Assembly: GCA_051744245.1 (NCBI GenBank) | Contig: JBNJCV010000016.1 | Coordinates: forward strand, 1-29,146 | Origin: M55B165 sp051744245 | GTDB lineage: Bacteria; Actinomycetota; Humimicrobiia; Humimicrobiales; Humimicrobiaceae | Length of the DNA stretch: 29,146 bases | Reading direction: 5' to 3' | Shown here: one piece after another, positions 13,817-21,040 of the stretch | Position numbering within the stretch: position 1 is the stretch's first letter | Layout: every line of letters starts with the position of its first letter | Translations under genes and position numbers: made by a program | Notes under the pieces: model-generated | Seen by the model: the letters and a program-made list of their open reading frames with translations, nothing else | What the model was told of the DNA's origin: nothing | Databases searched by the model: none

Positions 13817-13962
13817 TTACTTAAAAAGATCTTCACTTTCCAGGTTTCTAATTATGAAATTAATTTTTTCAAAATTAGTCTCTGCATAATGCAGATTATT
13901 CAATATGGGTTTTTGAGACCTCTTTTACCAAATATGCTTCTAAATTCATCAGAATAATGCAT
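13817..13962 (-). pseudogene. Probable remnant of a decayed minus-strand gene
   Basis: In the long gap 13710-14028, the minus strand has protein-like text in two adjacent frames. From 13962 leftward it reads MHYSDEFRSIFGKRGLKN, then stops. One frame over, the same run continues as PILNNLHYAETNFEKIN and FIIRNLESEDLFK, ending at a stop at 13817-13819. A single-base shift near 13906-13914 would join them into about 48 residues. I do not recognise the family. The polar, varied composition looks more coding than random AT-rich sequence, but the piece is short. The rest of the gap shows nothing I can name apart from a possible promoter just before cpaB. Confidence 0.3.
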
Positions 13963-14011
13963 CCGCCAAAATTATTTTAAAAATTCGGGGTAATTAGTTT
14001 TTTTTTATCTA

Positions 14012-14040
14012 TTTACTTATCTGTGTAAATGTACTATTAT
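14012..14040 (+). promoter_or_regulatory. Possible promoter of the Tad pilus operon
   Basis: TTTACT (14012-14017) and TATTAT (14035-14040) are separated by 17 nt. Transcription would begin near 14047, downstream of the first possible cpaB ATG (14029) and upstream of the second (14068). Confidence 0.35.
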
Positions 14041-14067
14041 GTATATAAATTAAAACATAAAAATTTT

Positions 14068-14796
14068 ATGAATAGGTTAAGCTTAGTTTTAAAACAGAAG
14101 ATCTTTAATATAGTTTTTGTATTAATTGCGTTGCTTATGGGAATGTTCATGTTTTTGTATATAAACAATTTAAAATCAAAAATTCCCCAGGACCTGGACT
14201 ACAAAGAAGCGGTGATAGCAAATGCCGAAATTATAAAGGGGGAGGAAATAAATGGAGAGAAGATAAAGACCCAACAACTTCCCGAAGTTATTTTCAGTGA
14301 AAAAATTATTAAAAATACAGATGTTCTAATTGGCAAAGAAGCTAATAGGAATATATCAAAAGGAGAAATAATTTATAAGGATTTTGTAGAGGGGCTTGAT
14401 AGCTCTCCCCTCTTTGACTCTTACATCCCAGGAGGACATAGGGCAGTAAGCATTCCCATAAAATTTTATGGGAATCAAGATTTTATTAAGTCAGGGGTTA
14501 ATGTAGATATTATTTCCACTTATTTTGACAATGGGTCGGATTGTTTATTGTCAGAGACAGTATTAAAGAATAAGGAAATAATTTTCATCTCCCATGGAAA
14601 TGAAAATATAGCTCAAGCAAAAAGCGAGTCCGAGATCTTGTTTAGTGAAAATAGTGATATTGGGTTAGGGAATTCTGAAATTAATAATATGGTTGTCTTA
14701 ACTTTTTATTTAAGGCCGGAAGAATGCGAAAAAATATTTTTAGCAATGCAAAAGGGAGTACTAAACATAACCATTTGCCCTAATTTTTTTAAATAA
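14068..14796 (+). CDS. cpaB: Flp pilus assembly protein CpaB (SAF domain)
   Basis: CpaB/RcpC is a membrane-anchored periplasm- or wall-facing protein of the Tad/Flp pilus. This version has an N-terminal membrane anchor (about 12-34 from the 14068 start: IFNIVFVLIALLMGMFMFLY), a SAF domain (YKEAVIANAEIIKGEEINGE...IGKEANRNISKGEII), and the RcpC-like domain with HRAVSIPIKFYG and IKSGVNVDIISTY. The frame is open from ATG 14029, adding 13 residues, but a promoter-like -10 element overlaps that start, so I prefer ATG 14068; neither has a clear ribosome binding site. In diderms CpaB works with a secretin. No secretin is present here, which fits a single-membrane envelope. It is the first gene of the pilus operon. 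Confidence 0.82.
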   Translation: MNRLSLVLKQKIFNIVFVLIALLMGMFMFLYINNLKSKIPQDLDYKEAVIANAEIIKGEEINGEKIKTQQLPEVIFSEKIIKNTDVLIGKEANRNISKGEIIYKDFVEGLDSSPLFDSYIPGGHRAVSIPIKFYGNQDFIKSGVNVDIISTYFDNGSDCLLSETVLKNKEIIFISHGNENIAQAKSESEILFSENSDIGLGNSEINNMVVLTFYLRPEECEKIFLAMQKGVLNITICPNFFK

Positions 14797-14818
14797 TAAA
14801 ACATTGAAAGGGAATTTT

Positions 14819-15580
14819 ATGCAACAAAAAAAAGATGATGCAAAAAAAATATTTTTCTGTGGTGTGAAAGGGGGTTGTGGAAATACTTTTATCTCAAACT
14901 GCATTGCCACCTACTTTGCGGAGAAAATCGAAAAAAATATATTGCTCCTGGATTTAAGCATGTGTTCTTCTAATAGAATAATTTATAACTTAACAGAAAA
15001 AGAAGTAAAAGACCTGGGAAATGTAGAAGGAGAGATTGATAAATTAGATTTAACGGCATTAAGAAATCTGGTTATAAATTTAGAGAATAACTTAAATTTG
15101 ATATTGCCTCCTATAAATATTGTTAACTCTCTCTTGTATAACAGAAGGGCAATTAGCAGGCTTTTGGGCATACTTGAAAATTATTTCGATATAATTTTTA
15201 TAGATTTTCCAAGGCTACTGGTAAAATTCTTATTTCCGGAAACAGTAAAAGAAATTGATAAATTTATTTTTATTTCAGAGCCCAACTATGTTTCAACTTT
15301 TAATTTGAGTAAAATACTGGATTTTTTAAATCATGATGGTTTATGTATTGAAGCAGATATTGCAATAAACAAATTTAATTTAAGGCCATCAATTAGCCCT
15401 ACCGGGCTGAATAATTATCTTAGTTACCCAATTAAAGCGTTTATTCCATATGACAAGGATATAGAGTTTTTATTCTTGAATAAAGGACCTTCCAGTATTT
15501 TTAAATATAATTTAAGGATTGTCAAAAGCATAATAGAAATGTCAAATTCAATCTATGGAGACCTGGATTTTGGGAAATAG
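14819..15580 (+). CDS. tadZ: TadZ/CpaE-like pilus localisation ATPase (MinD/ParA fold)
   Basis: A 253-residue MinD/ParA-like protein by fold and context, matching TadZ/CpaE, which places the Tad pilus machine in the cell. The deviant Walker A is FCGVKGGCGNTFIS (13-26): the signature lysine of KGG (Lys17) is kept, but the P-loop GKT is GNT. Loss of that second lysine is known in CpaE-type proteins, where the loop often reads GTT. Other features are LLLDLSM (Walker A' region), IIFIDFPR (Walker B) and AINKF. There is no N-terminal receiver-like domain, unlike CpaE of Caulobacter. I chose ATG 14819 over TTG 14804 because AAAGGG (14807-14812) sits 6 nt upstream. The 3' end overlaps tadA by 26 nt. 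Confidence 0.82.
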   Translation: MQQKKDDAKKIFFCGVKGGCGNTFISNCIATYFAEKIEKNILLLDLSMCSSNRIIYNLTEKEVKDLGNVEGEIDKLDLTALRNLVINLENNLNLILPPINIVNSLLYNRRAISRLLGILENYFDIIFIDFPRLLVKFLFPETVKEIDKFIFISEPNYVSTFNLSKILDFLNHDGLCIEADIAINKFNLRPSISPTGLNNYLSYPIKAFIPYDKDIEFLFLNKGPSSIFKYNLRIVKSIIEMSNSIYGDLDFGK

Positions 15581-16748
15581 TCATATATACACAAAAATTT
15601 TAAAAAAGATAAGGTTGGCTTCTTTGGAGAAAATACCTTCAGAAAAGAGGCTGAAAAAAATAAGGGAGCATGTTTACAGTATTGCAGAAGAAGAAAGGCT
15701 TATTCTCTGCCAGCAGGAGATAGATCACATTTCTAAAAGCATATATGAAGACAGTTTTGAATTTGGCCCCATAAGTTTATTGGTAAAAGACGAAAAGATA
15801 ACCGAAATTATGATCAACGATTTTAATGAGATATATGTTGAAAAAGAGGGGCGGATAAGGAAAACCGGAATTTGTTTCAGGAGTAGAAAACATTTAAAGA
15901 ACCTAATTGATAAAATTTTAAGTCCGCTAGGACTCCGGGTGGATGAGAGTTCTCCTATGGTTGACGCAAGATTAAGTAATGGATCTAGGATTAATGTGGT
16001 AATAAATCCAATATCTACTAAAGATATAGTGGTGACTATAAGGAAATTCAGAAAAACTTTAATGGAAATGGAGGATTTGATTGAGTTAGGAATGCTTGAT
16101 AATAAAATTTATAAATTTTTAAGAAGATGTGTGGAGAAAAAATTAAATATTATGGTTACAGGCGGTACTTCTACTGGAAAGACAACCCTGCTTAATGTGC
16201 TTTCTAATTTTATAAAAGAAAATGAGAGAATTATAACCATAGAGGATACATTGGAGCTAAATCTTAACTTGCCACATGTTATAAGGCTGGAGAGCCGTCC
16301 TCCAAATATAGAGGGAAAAGGTGAGATAAGTATAAGGAGCCTGGTAAAGAATTCATTAAGGATGCGGCCTGACAGGATAATAATAGGGGAGATAAGGGGG
16401 CTTGAGGCAATTGATGTCCTTCAGGCTATGAATACTGGCCATAGCGGGTCTATGTCCACCTTGCATGCTAATTCTCCCCAGGACCTAGTTTCCAGGCTGG
16501 AAACATTACTGCTGATGGCGGGATTAAACTTAAACCCGGATACTGCTAAAAGAATCCAGGCTTCTTCACTTGATTTGATAATCCATTTGGAGAAGCTTGA
16601 AAATGGACAAAAGGTTATTTCCAAAATTAGTGAAATTGCATCCGGAGATGGAAAAAATCTACAGGTCAGGGACCTATATAAATTTCACCGGGGTAATTTC
16701 ATTCATACAGGATATGAACCAAATTTTTCTAATAAACTAGATAGGTGA
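15555..16748 (+). CDS. tadA: Pilus assembly ATPase TadA/CpaF (type II/IV secretion ATPase)
   Basis: TadA is the hexameric cytoplasmic ATPase that powers Flp pilus assembly. The 397 residues contain an N-terminal domain with ISLLVKDEKITEIMINDFNE and the Arg-rich region VVTIRKFRK, then Walker A GGTSTGKT (203-210), the Asp box IITIEDTLEL (226-235), Walker B RIIIGEIRGLEA (274-285) and the His box GHSGSMSTLHANSPQD (295-310). All key motifs are intact, so the enzyme should be active. The length is slightly short for the family (about 400-480), mainly at the N-terminus. It overlaps tadZ by 26 nt and tadB by 4 nt, showing tight translational coupling. Confidence 0.95.
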   Translation: METWILGNSHIYTKILKKIRLASLEKIPSEKRLKKIREHVYSIAEEERLILCQQEIDHISKSIYEDSFEFGPISLLVKDEKITEIMINDFNEIYVEKEGRIRKTGICFRSRKHLKNLIDKILSPLGLRVDESSPMVDARLSNGSRINVVINPISTKDIVVTIRKFRKTLMEMEDLIELGMLDNKIYKFLRRCVEKKLNIMVTGGTSTGKTTLLNVLSNFIKENERIITIEDTLELNLNLPHVIRLESRPPNIEGKGEISIRSLVKNSLRMRPDRIIIGEIRGLEAIDVLQAMNTGHSGSMSTLHANSPQDLVSRLETLLLMAGLNLNPDTAKRIQASSLDLIIHLEKLENGQKVISKISEIASGDGKNLQVRDLYKFHRGNFIHTGYEPNFSNKLDR

Positions 16749-17620
16749 TACATATTTTATTCTTATCTAAAAATTGGGATAGCTTAATTGCAGGTATAGT
16801 TATATTGGTAATTGCATATTTTAGCCTCAGGAGAATTTATATTCTTTTTACCTCCAAGAGAATGAAGAAAGCAGGCAATGAGCAGGCTTTTTGGAAATTC
16901 CCGATTTATAAGATAATAAATTTTTATGAGAGACACAGAAAAGTTTTGTTTATATCCTTTATGCTGGCGGGTTCTTTTTTGCTGTTTATAATATTTAAAA
17001 ATGTTTTTTTAAGCATTTTCCTGAGTGCATGCCTCTATATTTTTGCTATTGAAATTTTAGAAAACGTTAAAAAAAGAAGATCTGCCCTTCTGCATAGCCA
17101 ACTGATACATTTTATAAACAATATGGTAATAATGCTGAGGGCCGGCAAGTCTGTAAGGCAAATATTTAAAAGGTCTGCCAAATGGACAGAAAATCCCCTG
17201 AAGGATAATTTAAGGGAGCTTGTTAATGAACTAGCCTTGAATATATCTTTCGATGAAGCAATTGATAATTTTGCCCGGAGGTGTGGAAGCAGTGAAAGTA
17301 AGCTCCTGGTTTGTGCCTTAAAGATAAATAATAAGATTGGGGGAGACTTAATATTTGTGTTAAACAGCATCGCGGATACCCTGCGGGAAAGCCTGAAATC
17401 AAAATCAAAGTCTGAGACCATGACTCTCCAGAGCAAGTATTCTGCCACTATCATATCTTTCTTCCCGGTTATAGTTTTAATTATTCTTTTTATTTTTATG
17501 AATGACAAGATGAATGCTTTTCTTTCCAGTAAATTCGGAAACATACTGATTTTTGCTGGCGGAATGCTAGAAATGGCGGGAATACTGGTTATTAGAAAAG
17601 TAATAAGGATAGGGGGCTGA
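16745..17620 (+). CDS. tadB: Pilus inner-membrane platform protein TadB
   Basis: TadB pairs with TadC to form the membrane platform on which the TadA ATPase acts. The 291-residue protein has an N-terminal membrane segment (about 12-30), two close hydrophobic stretches (about 64-105), a cytoplasmic T2SSF domain (about 110-230, with HFINNMVIMLRAGKSVRQIF and LALNISFDEAIDNFARR), and two C-terminal membrane segments (about 235-255 and 262-283). The family signature is the helical T2SSF repeat followed by two C-terminal helices. The start is GTG 16745, in a GTGA overlap with the tadA stop. Assignment as TadB rather than TadC rests on gene order and the N-terminal domain. Confidence 0.88.
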   Translation: MIHILFLSKNWDSLIAGIVILVIAYFSLRRIYILFTSKRMKKAGNEQAFWKFPIYKIINFYERHRKVLFISFMLAGSFLLFIIFKNVFLSIFLSACLYIFAIEILENVKKRRSALLHSQLIHFINNMVIMLRAGKSVRQIFKRSAKWTENPLKDNLRELVNELALNISFDEAIDNFARRCGSSESKLLVCALKINNKIGGDLIFVLNSIADTLRESLKSKSKSETMTLQSKYSATIISFFPVIVLIILFIFMNDKMNAFLSSKFGNILIFAGGMLEMAGILVIRKVIRIGG

Positions 17621-17622
17621 TT

Positions 17623-18477
17623 TTGGATATTAAGCCGGTACTATTTGGATTTGCATATATTATTTTTTGCCTATGCACATGGAGGTTAATAAAAAAGAGA
17701 TCTGGCTTTAAGAAGATAGGAAGTAGAAATATAGCAAAAAGCCATAAACTCTTAACCAATATAAATACATTTATGGAGAAAATAGGATACATGCTCCCAG
17801 GAAATAAGAGATTTGAAGCTATCCTTAAGGCTATCTCAAACAGTGGTTTGGTTATTAGTTCTGCTGCATTAAATGGATATAAGATATTTGCATCTTTGTC
17901 TTTTCTTTTGCTTGGATCCGCAATTGGAAAGAATTTAATGCTTTCCATAACCCTGGGAATTACCGGGGCAACTGTAGGATTTTTCTTACCCAATTTTATG
18001 GTTAGAAATATTTTTAAAAATAGGCAGCAAAGGATAAACAATGAGCTTCAATATGTTATTGACTTATTATATATTTCCACGTTATCAGGGCAAAATATTT
18101 ATAATTCAATAAAAATATTAATAGAAAAATATAAAGGAGAAATATGTGAAGAATTTAAGCAATTCATTAGCGATATCAACTTTGGCATAGGCAAAGAGTT
18201 TGCTTATGCAAATTTGGAGAAAAAGCCTAATACAAAAGAATTTAAGGATTTAATTTTATTATTAAAAAATGCTGAAAGTTGTGGCTCTTCAGTATCTGAA
18301 ATATTGAAACAAAAATCAAACTATTTAAAGTTTAGCATTTCCCAAAATATTGAAAGGAAATCAAGGAAAGTATCACTATTGATTTTATTTCCATTAGCTT
18401 TTTTAATACTGCCCTCATTTATTTTGCTTGTAGGGGGCCCGCTAATATTTTCAATTGGCGGAGATTTTTTAGTATGA
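17623..18477 (+). CDS. tadC: Pilus inner-membrane platform protein TadC
   Basis: The second T2SSF-type membrane protein of the pilus platform, 284 residues. Membrane segments are visible at about 4-22, 88-104, 107-126 and 255-280; the last reads LILFPLAFLILPSFILLVGG, with the proline pattern common at TadC C-termini. The T2SSF domain holds LQYVIDLLYISTLSGQNIYNSI and LLLKNAESCGSSVSEIL. The start is TTG 17623, supported by AGGGGG (17609-17614) 8 nt upstream and by the 2-nt gap after tadB. The stop at 18475-18477 touches the first Shine-Dalgarno sequence of the pilin gene. Confidence 0.87.
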   Translation: MDIKPVLFGFAYIIFCLCTWRLIKKRSGFKKIGSRNIAKSHKLLTNINTFMEKIGYMLPGNKRFEAILKAISNSGLVISSAALNGYKIFASLSFLLLGSAIGKNLMLSITLGITGATVGFFLPNFMVRNIFKNRQQRINNELQYVIDLLYISTLSGQNIYNSIKILIEKYKGEICEEFKQFISDINFGIGKEFAYANLEKKPNTKEFKDLILLLKNAESCGSSVSEILKQKSNYLKFSISQNIERKSRKVSLLILFPLAFLILPSFILLVGGPLIFSIGGDFLV

Positions 18478-18531
18478 AAGGAGGTGAGAAAAATTTTTAA
18501 GAGTAATTATTTAAAGGAGGTGAATAAAATA
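18477..18531 (+). repeat. Duplicated ribosome binding site before the Flp pilin
   Basis: AAAGGAGGTGA occurs twice, at 18477-18487 and 18513-18523, exactly 36 nt apart. Each is followed at the same 8-nt spacing by an in-frame isoleucine codon (ATT 18493, ATA 18529) rather than ATG, GTG or TTG. Both copies read AAAGGAGGTGA, then 5 nt, then AAT or AT. This looks like a duplicated initiation region. Confidence 0.6.
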
Positions 18532-18693
18532 AGGAAGATAAAGTTTTTATGCCAGAAAGGACAGTCTACGCTTGAATATGCTTTGGTGATGGTAATTGCT
18601 GGAATAATAAGTGCCATCCTAATATCAGTAGGCAAACCTATGCTGGTTGACGTTATTTCTAACGTGTTTACTAAAATATCAGAAATGGTTTAA
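18484..18693 (+). CDS. flp: Flp-type pilin
   Basis: The major pilin candidate of the Tad machine. The processing motif is CQKG/QSTLEYALVMVIAG: a short basic leader, Gly, then a hydrophobic helix with Glu at position +5 and Tyr next to it, the Flp hallmark. The mature chain would be about 43 residues and ends ISNVFTKISEMV. The start is unclear. GTG 18484 and GTG 18520 both lie inside Shine-Dalgarno sequences and are badly placed. ATA 18529, 8 nt after a perfect GGAGG, would give an ideal 11-12 residue leader (RKIKFLCQKG), but it is not a standard start codon. I give the longest GTG frame. The prepilin peptidase that would cut it is not in the window. Confidence 0.85.
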   Translation: MRKIFKSNYLKEVNKIRKIKFLCQKGQSTLEYALVMVIAGIISAILISVGKPMLVDVISNVFTKISEMV

Positions 18694-18713
18694 CAATTAT
18701 GGGAGACAGTTAA

Positions 18714-19127
18714 ATGACCTGGAAAGGAGGGAAAATTTTTAACAATAATATAGGCCAATCTTCAATAGAATTCGTTATAGTAATGCCTGTATTAATAATT
18801 GTCATCTTAACTGTCTCTCAATTCGGCATACTGGTTTATGTGCAAAATATATTAGAACAATCTAGCAGGGAAGGGGTCAGGGTCATTTCTACCACTAATT
18901 CAAATTCTATGGCTTACGAAGCAATTCAAAATTTATGCGGAAACCTGGATAGAAATAATATGGAAATAGAAATAAATCCTAGCAGCAAGGATTCCAGGAA
19001 AGTGGGGACCATGGTAAGTATACACATAGCGTACAAGTATGGGGGTATCTCCGACATTATTAAGTTGATTATGGGTAAAGAATTAAGGCTTAAAAGCCAA
19101 AGTAGCATGAGAATGGAATGTAATTAA
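18714..19127 (+). CDS. tadE: Minor pilin TadE
   Basis: A 137-residue pseudopilin of the TadE family. The N-terminus has a short basic leader, then GQSSIEFVIVMPVLIIVILT, the TadE cleavage and hydrophobic helix, followed by the family motif QNILEQSSREGVRVIS (here at about 47-62). The rest is a small extracellular domain ending SSMRMECN. The start is ATG 18714, with GGGAG about 9 nt upstream; AAAGGAGG also occurs just inside the gene. It follows flp by 20 nt. TadE-type proteins are needed for pilus formation and probably act as minor subunits or tip or priming proteins. Confidence 0.88.
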   Translation: MTWKGGKIFNNNIGQSSIEFVIVMPVLIIVILTVSQFGILVYVQNILEQSSREGVRVISTTNSNSMAYEAIQNLCGNLDRNNMEIEINPSSKDSRKVGTMVSIHIAYKYGGISDIIKLIMGKELRLKSQSSMRMECN

Positions 19128-19129
19128 TT

Positions 19130-19543
19130 ATGAAAGATTCAATAAAAGGAAATATTACTATAATTACCTTAGTGGCAACTTTGGTTCTATTGCTGGTTTT
19201 TCTATCCCTTTTTGATTTGTGCAGGGTATTTATTGCCAGGGAAAAAACTAAAAATGCCGCTGATGCGGCTGCTTTGGCTGTCTCCCAAAACCTGATTTTT
19301 TTTGAAAAAGAAGATATTGAAAGTATTGCCCTCAAGGTATTGAGCCAATATAATTGCCAGCTGGTAAGTTATAGGGTTAGCTATGACGAAGTTATTATTG
19401 TAGCTGGAAAAAAGCTGGATTTCCTAATTATAGATAAATTTATCCATAAATATGATGTAATAAAATCAATTTCAAAAGCTAAAGTAATTTATCCCTGGGA
19501 CAAGAAGTTAAATTATTGTGAATATTATCAATTTAAATATTAG
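19130..19543 (+). CDS. TadG-like / Rv3654c-like pilus protein
   Basis: A 137-residue protein with one N-terminal membrane helix (about 9-30: ITIITLVATLVLLLVFLSL) followed by the diagnostic FIAREKTKNAADAAALAVSQ, the putative TadG/Rv3654c helical motif. The remaining 85 residues form a small extracellular domain. Short Rv3654c-like proteins of this kind close many actinobacterial Tad clusters, whereas full TadG proteins carry a long extra domain. The ATG is 2 nt after the tadE stop, so it is co-translated. It is the last pilus gene; ssb starts 8 nt later with AGGAGG. Confidence 0.82.
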   Translation: MKDSIKGNITIITLVATLVLLLVFLSLFDLCRVFIAREKTKNAADAAALAVSQNLIFFEKEDIESIALKVLSQYNCQLVSYRVSYDEVIIVAGKKLDFLIIDKFIHKYDVIKSISKAKVIYPWDKKLNYCEYYQFKY

Positions 19544-19551
19544 GAGGATTT

Positions 19552-19902
19552 ATGCAAAATTTTAATAACGTTTTTTTACTTGGAAACCTTACCAAAGATC
19601 CAGAATTAAGATACACAGAAGAAGGAAAGCCTTTTGTAGATATAGGGCTGGCTGTTAACAGGAAATGGATTAATGGCCAGGGAGAACAGAAAAGCAGCGT
19701 AGACTATATGAATATTACTGGATGGAATCAATTAGCTGAAAATTGTGCAAACAATCTTAAAAAAGGTGACAGGGTAATGGTTGCCGCAAGGGTTAAATAT
19801 AAACAAAATGAAAAAGAAGGCAAGAAGTACAATATAATGTATTTAAATGCAGAAGTTGTTGCAGCCAGCCTGGAATTTAATGAAATTAGTTTTATTAACT
19901 GA
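19552..19902 (+). CDS. ssb: Single-stranded DNA-binding protein lacking the acidic tail
   Basis: An OB-fold SSB of 116 residues: NNVFLLGNLTKDPELRYTEEGK, VDIGLAVNRKW, and the conserved GWNQLAENCANNLKKGDRVMVAARV. Standard bacterial SSB is about 140-180 residues and ends in an acidic tip (DDDIPF) that recruits repair and replication enzymes. Here the chain ends ASLEFNEISFIN, with no linker and no acidic tip. It may therefore be a second, specialised SSB, as often found near competence, phage or plasmid genes. The strong ribosome binding site TAGGAGG precedes it and the gap to the pilus genes is only 8 nt, so it is probably transcribed with them. Confidence 0.9.
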   Translation: MQNFNNVFLLGNLTKDPELRYTEEGKPFVDIGLAVNRKWINGQGEQKSSVDYMNITGWNQLAENCANNLKKGDRVMVAARVKYKQNEKEGKKYNIMYLNAEVVAASLEFNEISFIN

Positions 19903-19959
19903 ACACATTTAGTTATAATTAATCTATTGTCATTTAGGTTTTTAATTTTTTTGTAACTA

Positions 19960-21033
19960 ATGCAAGTAGGAATAATAGGTTTACCGAATGTAGGGAAATC
20001 AACTATATTTAATGTTCTGGCCAAAGCAAATGCAGAAGTGGCAAATTACCCATTTTGCACAATTGAGCCAAATACTGGAATAATAGAAGTACCAGATCCT
20101 TATTTGGATAAGCTATCTAGGATATACAACTCAAAAAAAGTAACTCCTGCAACTATTAAAATGTTAGATGTTGCCGGTTTAGTAAAGGATGCCAATAAAG
20201 GAGAGGGGCTGGGCAATAAATTTCTTTCCCATATAAGAAATGCAGATATTTTAGCCCATGTAGTTAGATGTTTTAAAAGTGAAAATATCTCTGTTTCTGG
20301 TAGCCTGAACCCTGTAGAAGATATAGAGATTATTAATACCGAGCTGATGCTGTCAGATATTGAAATTATAAAGAGAAGAGAAGAAAAACTAAAAAGCCTT
20401 TTAAAGTCTGGGGATAAGGAGGCAAAAGCTAAACTCGAATTCGCAACTTACCTCTCCGATAACCTGAATGCAGGAAATCTGCCAGATATAAAAAACATAA
20501 ATAAGGTTGAAGAAGATTTTTTAAGGGAGTTAAACCTGTTAAGTACCAAGCCAGTATTGTATGTAGCAAATGTTGATGAATCCAGGATAAGTACTAAATT
20601 ATACAATGATTTGGTTTCAGAAGTAGGAAAAGAAAATGTGGTAAAGATATATGCAGAATTAGAAAATGAATTATTGGATTTGCCCGAGGAAGAAAGGCCG
20701 GAATATGAAAAAGAATTAGGTATTGAGGAAGAGGGACTTGATGTTTTTATTAGATCTTGCTATAAGTTATTAGATTTAATAACTTTTTATACGTTAAATG
20801 AAAATGAAGCTCGGGCCTGGTCTTTAGAAAAAGGTAAAAATGTAGTTGAAGCAGCTGGCCAAATTCATAGCGACATGGCCAGGGGCTTTATAAAAGCTGA
20901 AGTAATAAGTGCGGAAACCCTTTTAAGGGAAGGCTCTTTTCTAAAGGCAAGGGAAGATGGTAAATTGAGGATAGAAGGTAAAAATTATATTGTTCAGGAC
21001 AATGAGGTTATCCAGATAAGGTTTTCAGTATAG
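19960..21033 (+). CDS. ychF: Redox-regulated ATPase YchF
   Basis: YchF/OLA1 is a universal Obg-related P-loop protein that binds ATP rather than GTP and contacts the ribosome. Motifs are GLPNVGKSTIFN (7-18, G1), DVAGLVKDANKGEGLGNKFL (G3 region), and NVDE in place of NKxD, which is the ATP-specific signature. A coiled-coil insert (ELMLSDIEIIKRREEKL) and a C-terminal TGS domain (from about 275: ITFYTLNENEARAWSL, AAGQIHSDMARGFIKAEV) follow. The 357 residues compare with about 363 in E. coli. The ATG at 19960 has no Shine-Dalgarno sequence; a TATAAT at 19914-19919 could serve as a -10 box. Confidence 0.95.
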   Translation: MQVGIIGLPNVGKSTIFNVLAKANAEVANYPFCTIEPNTGIIEVPDPYLDKLSRIYNSKKVTPATIKMLDVAGLVKDANKGEGLGNKFLSHIRNADILAHVVRCFKSENISVSGSLNPVEDIEIINTELMLSDIEIIKRREEKLKSLLKSGDKEAKAKLEFATYLSDNLNAGNLPDIKNINKVEEDFLRELNLLSTKPVLYVANVDESRISTKLYNDLVSEVGKENVVKIYAELENELLDLPEEERPEYEKELGIEEEGLDVFIRSCYKLLDLITFYTLNENEARAWSLEKGKNVVEAAGQIHSDMARGFIKAEVISAETLLREGSFLKAREDGKLRIEGKNYIVQDNEVIQIRFSV

Positions 21034-21040
21034 AGGGAAA

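Noticed and set aside
14819..15580. TadZ P-loop GNT taken as a sign of inactivation
   Set aside because: CpaE/TadZ proteins commonly lack the second P-loop lysine, so this is within normal variation of the family.
17035..17544. Long (169-codon) open frame on the minus strand over tadB
   Set aside because: It lies wholly opposite a well-supported tadB, has no ribosome binding site, and its Ile/Leu/Ser-rich text is typical of the antisense of an AT-rich membrane-protein gene.
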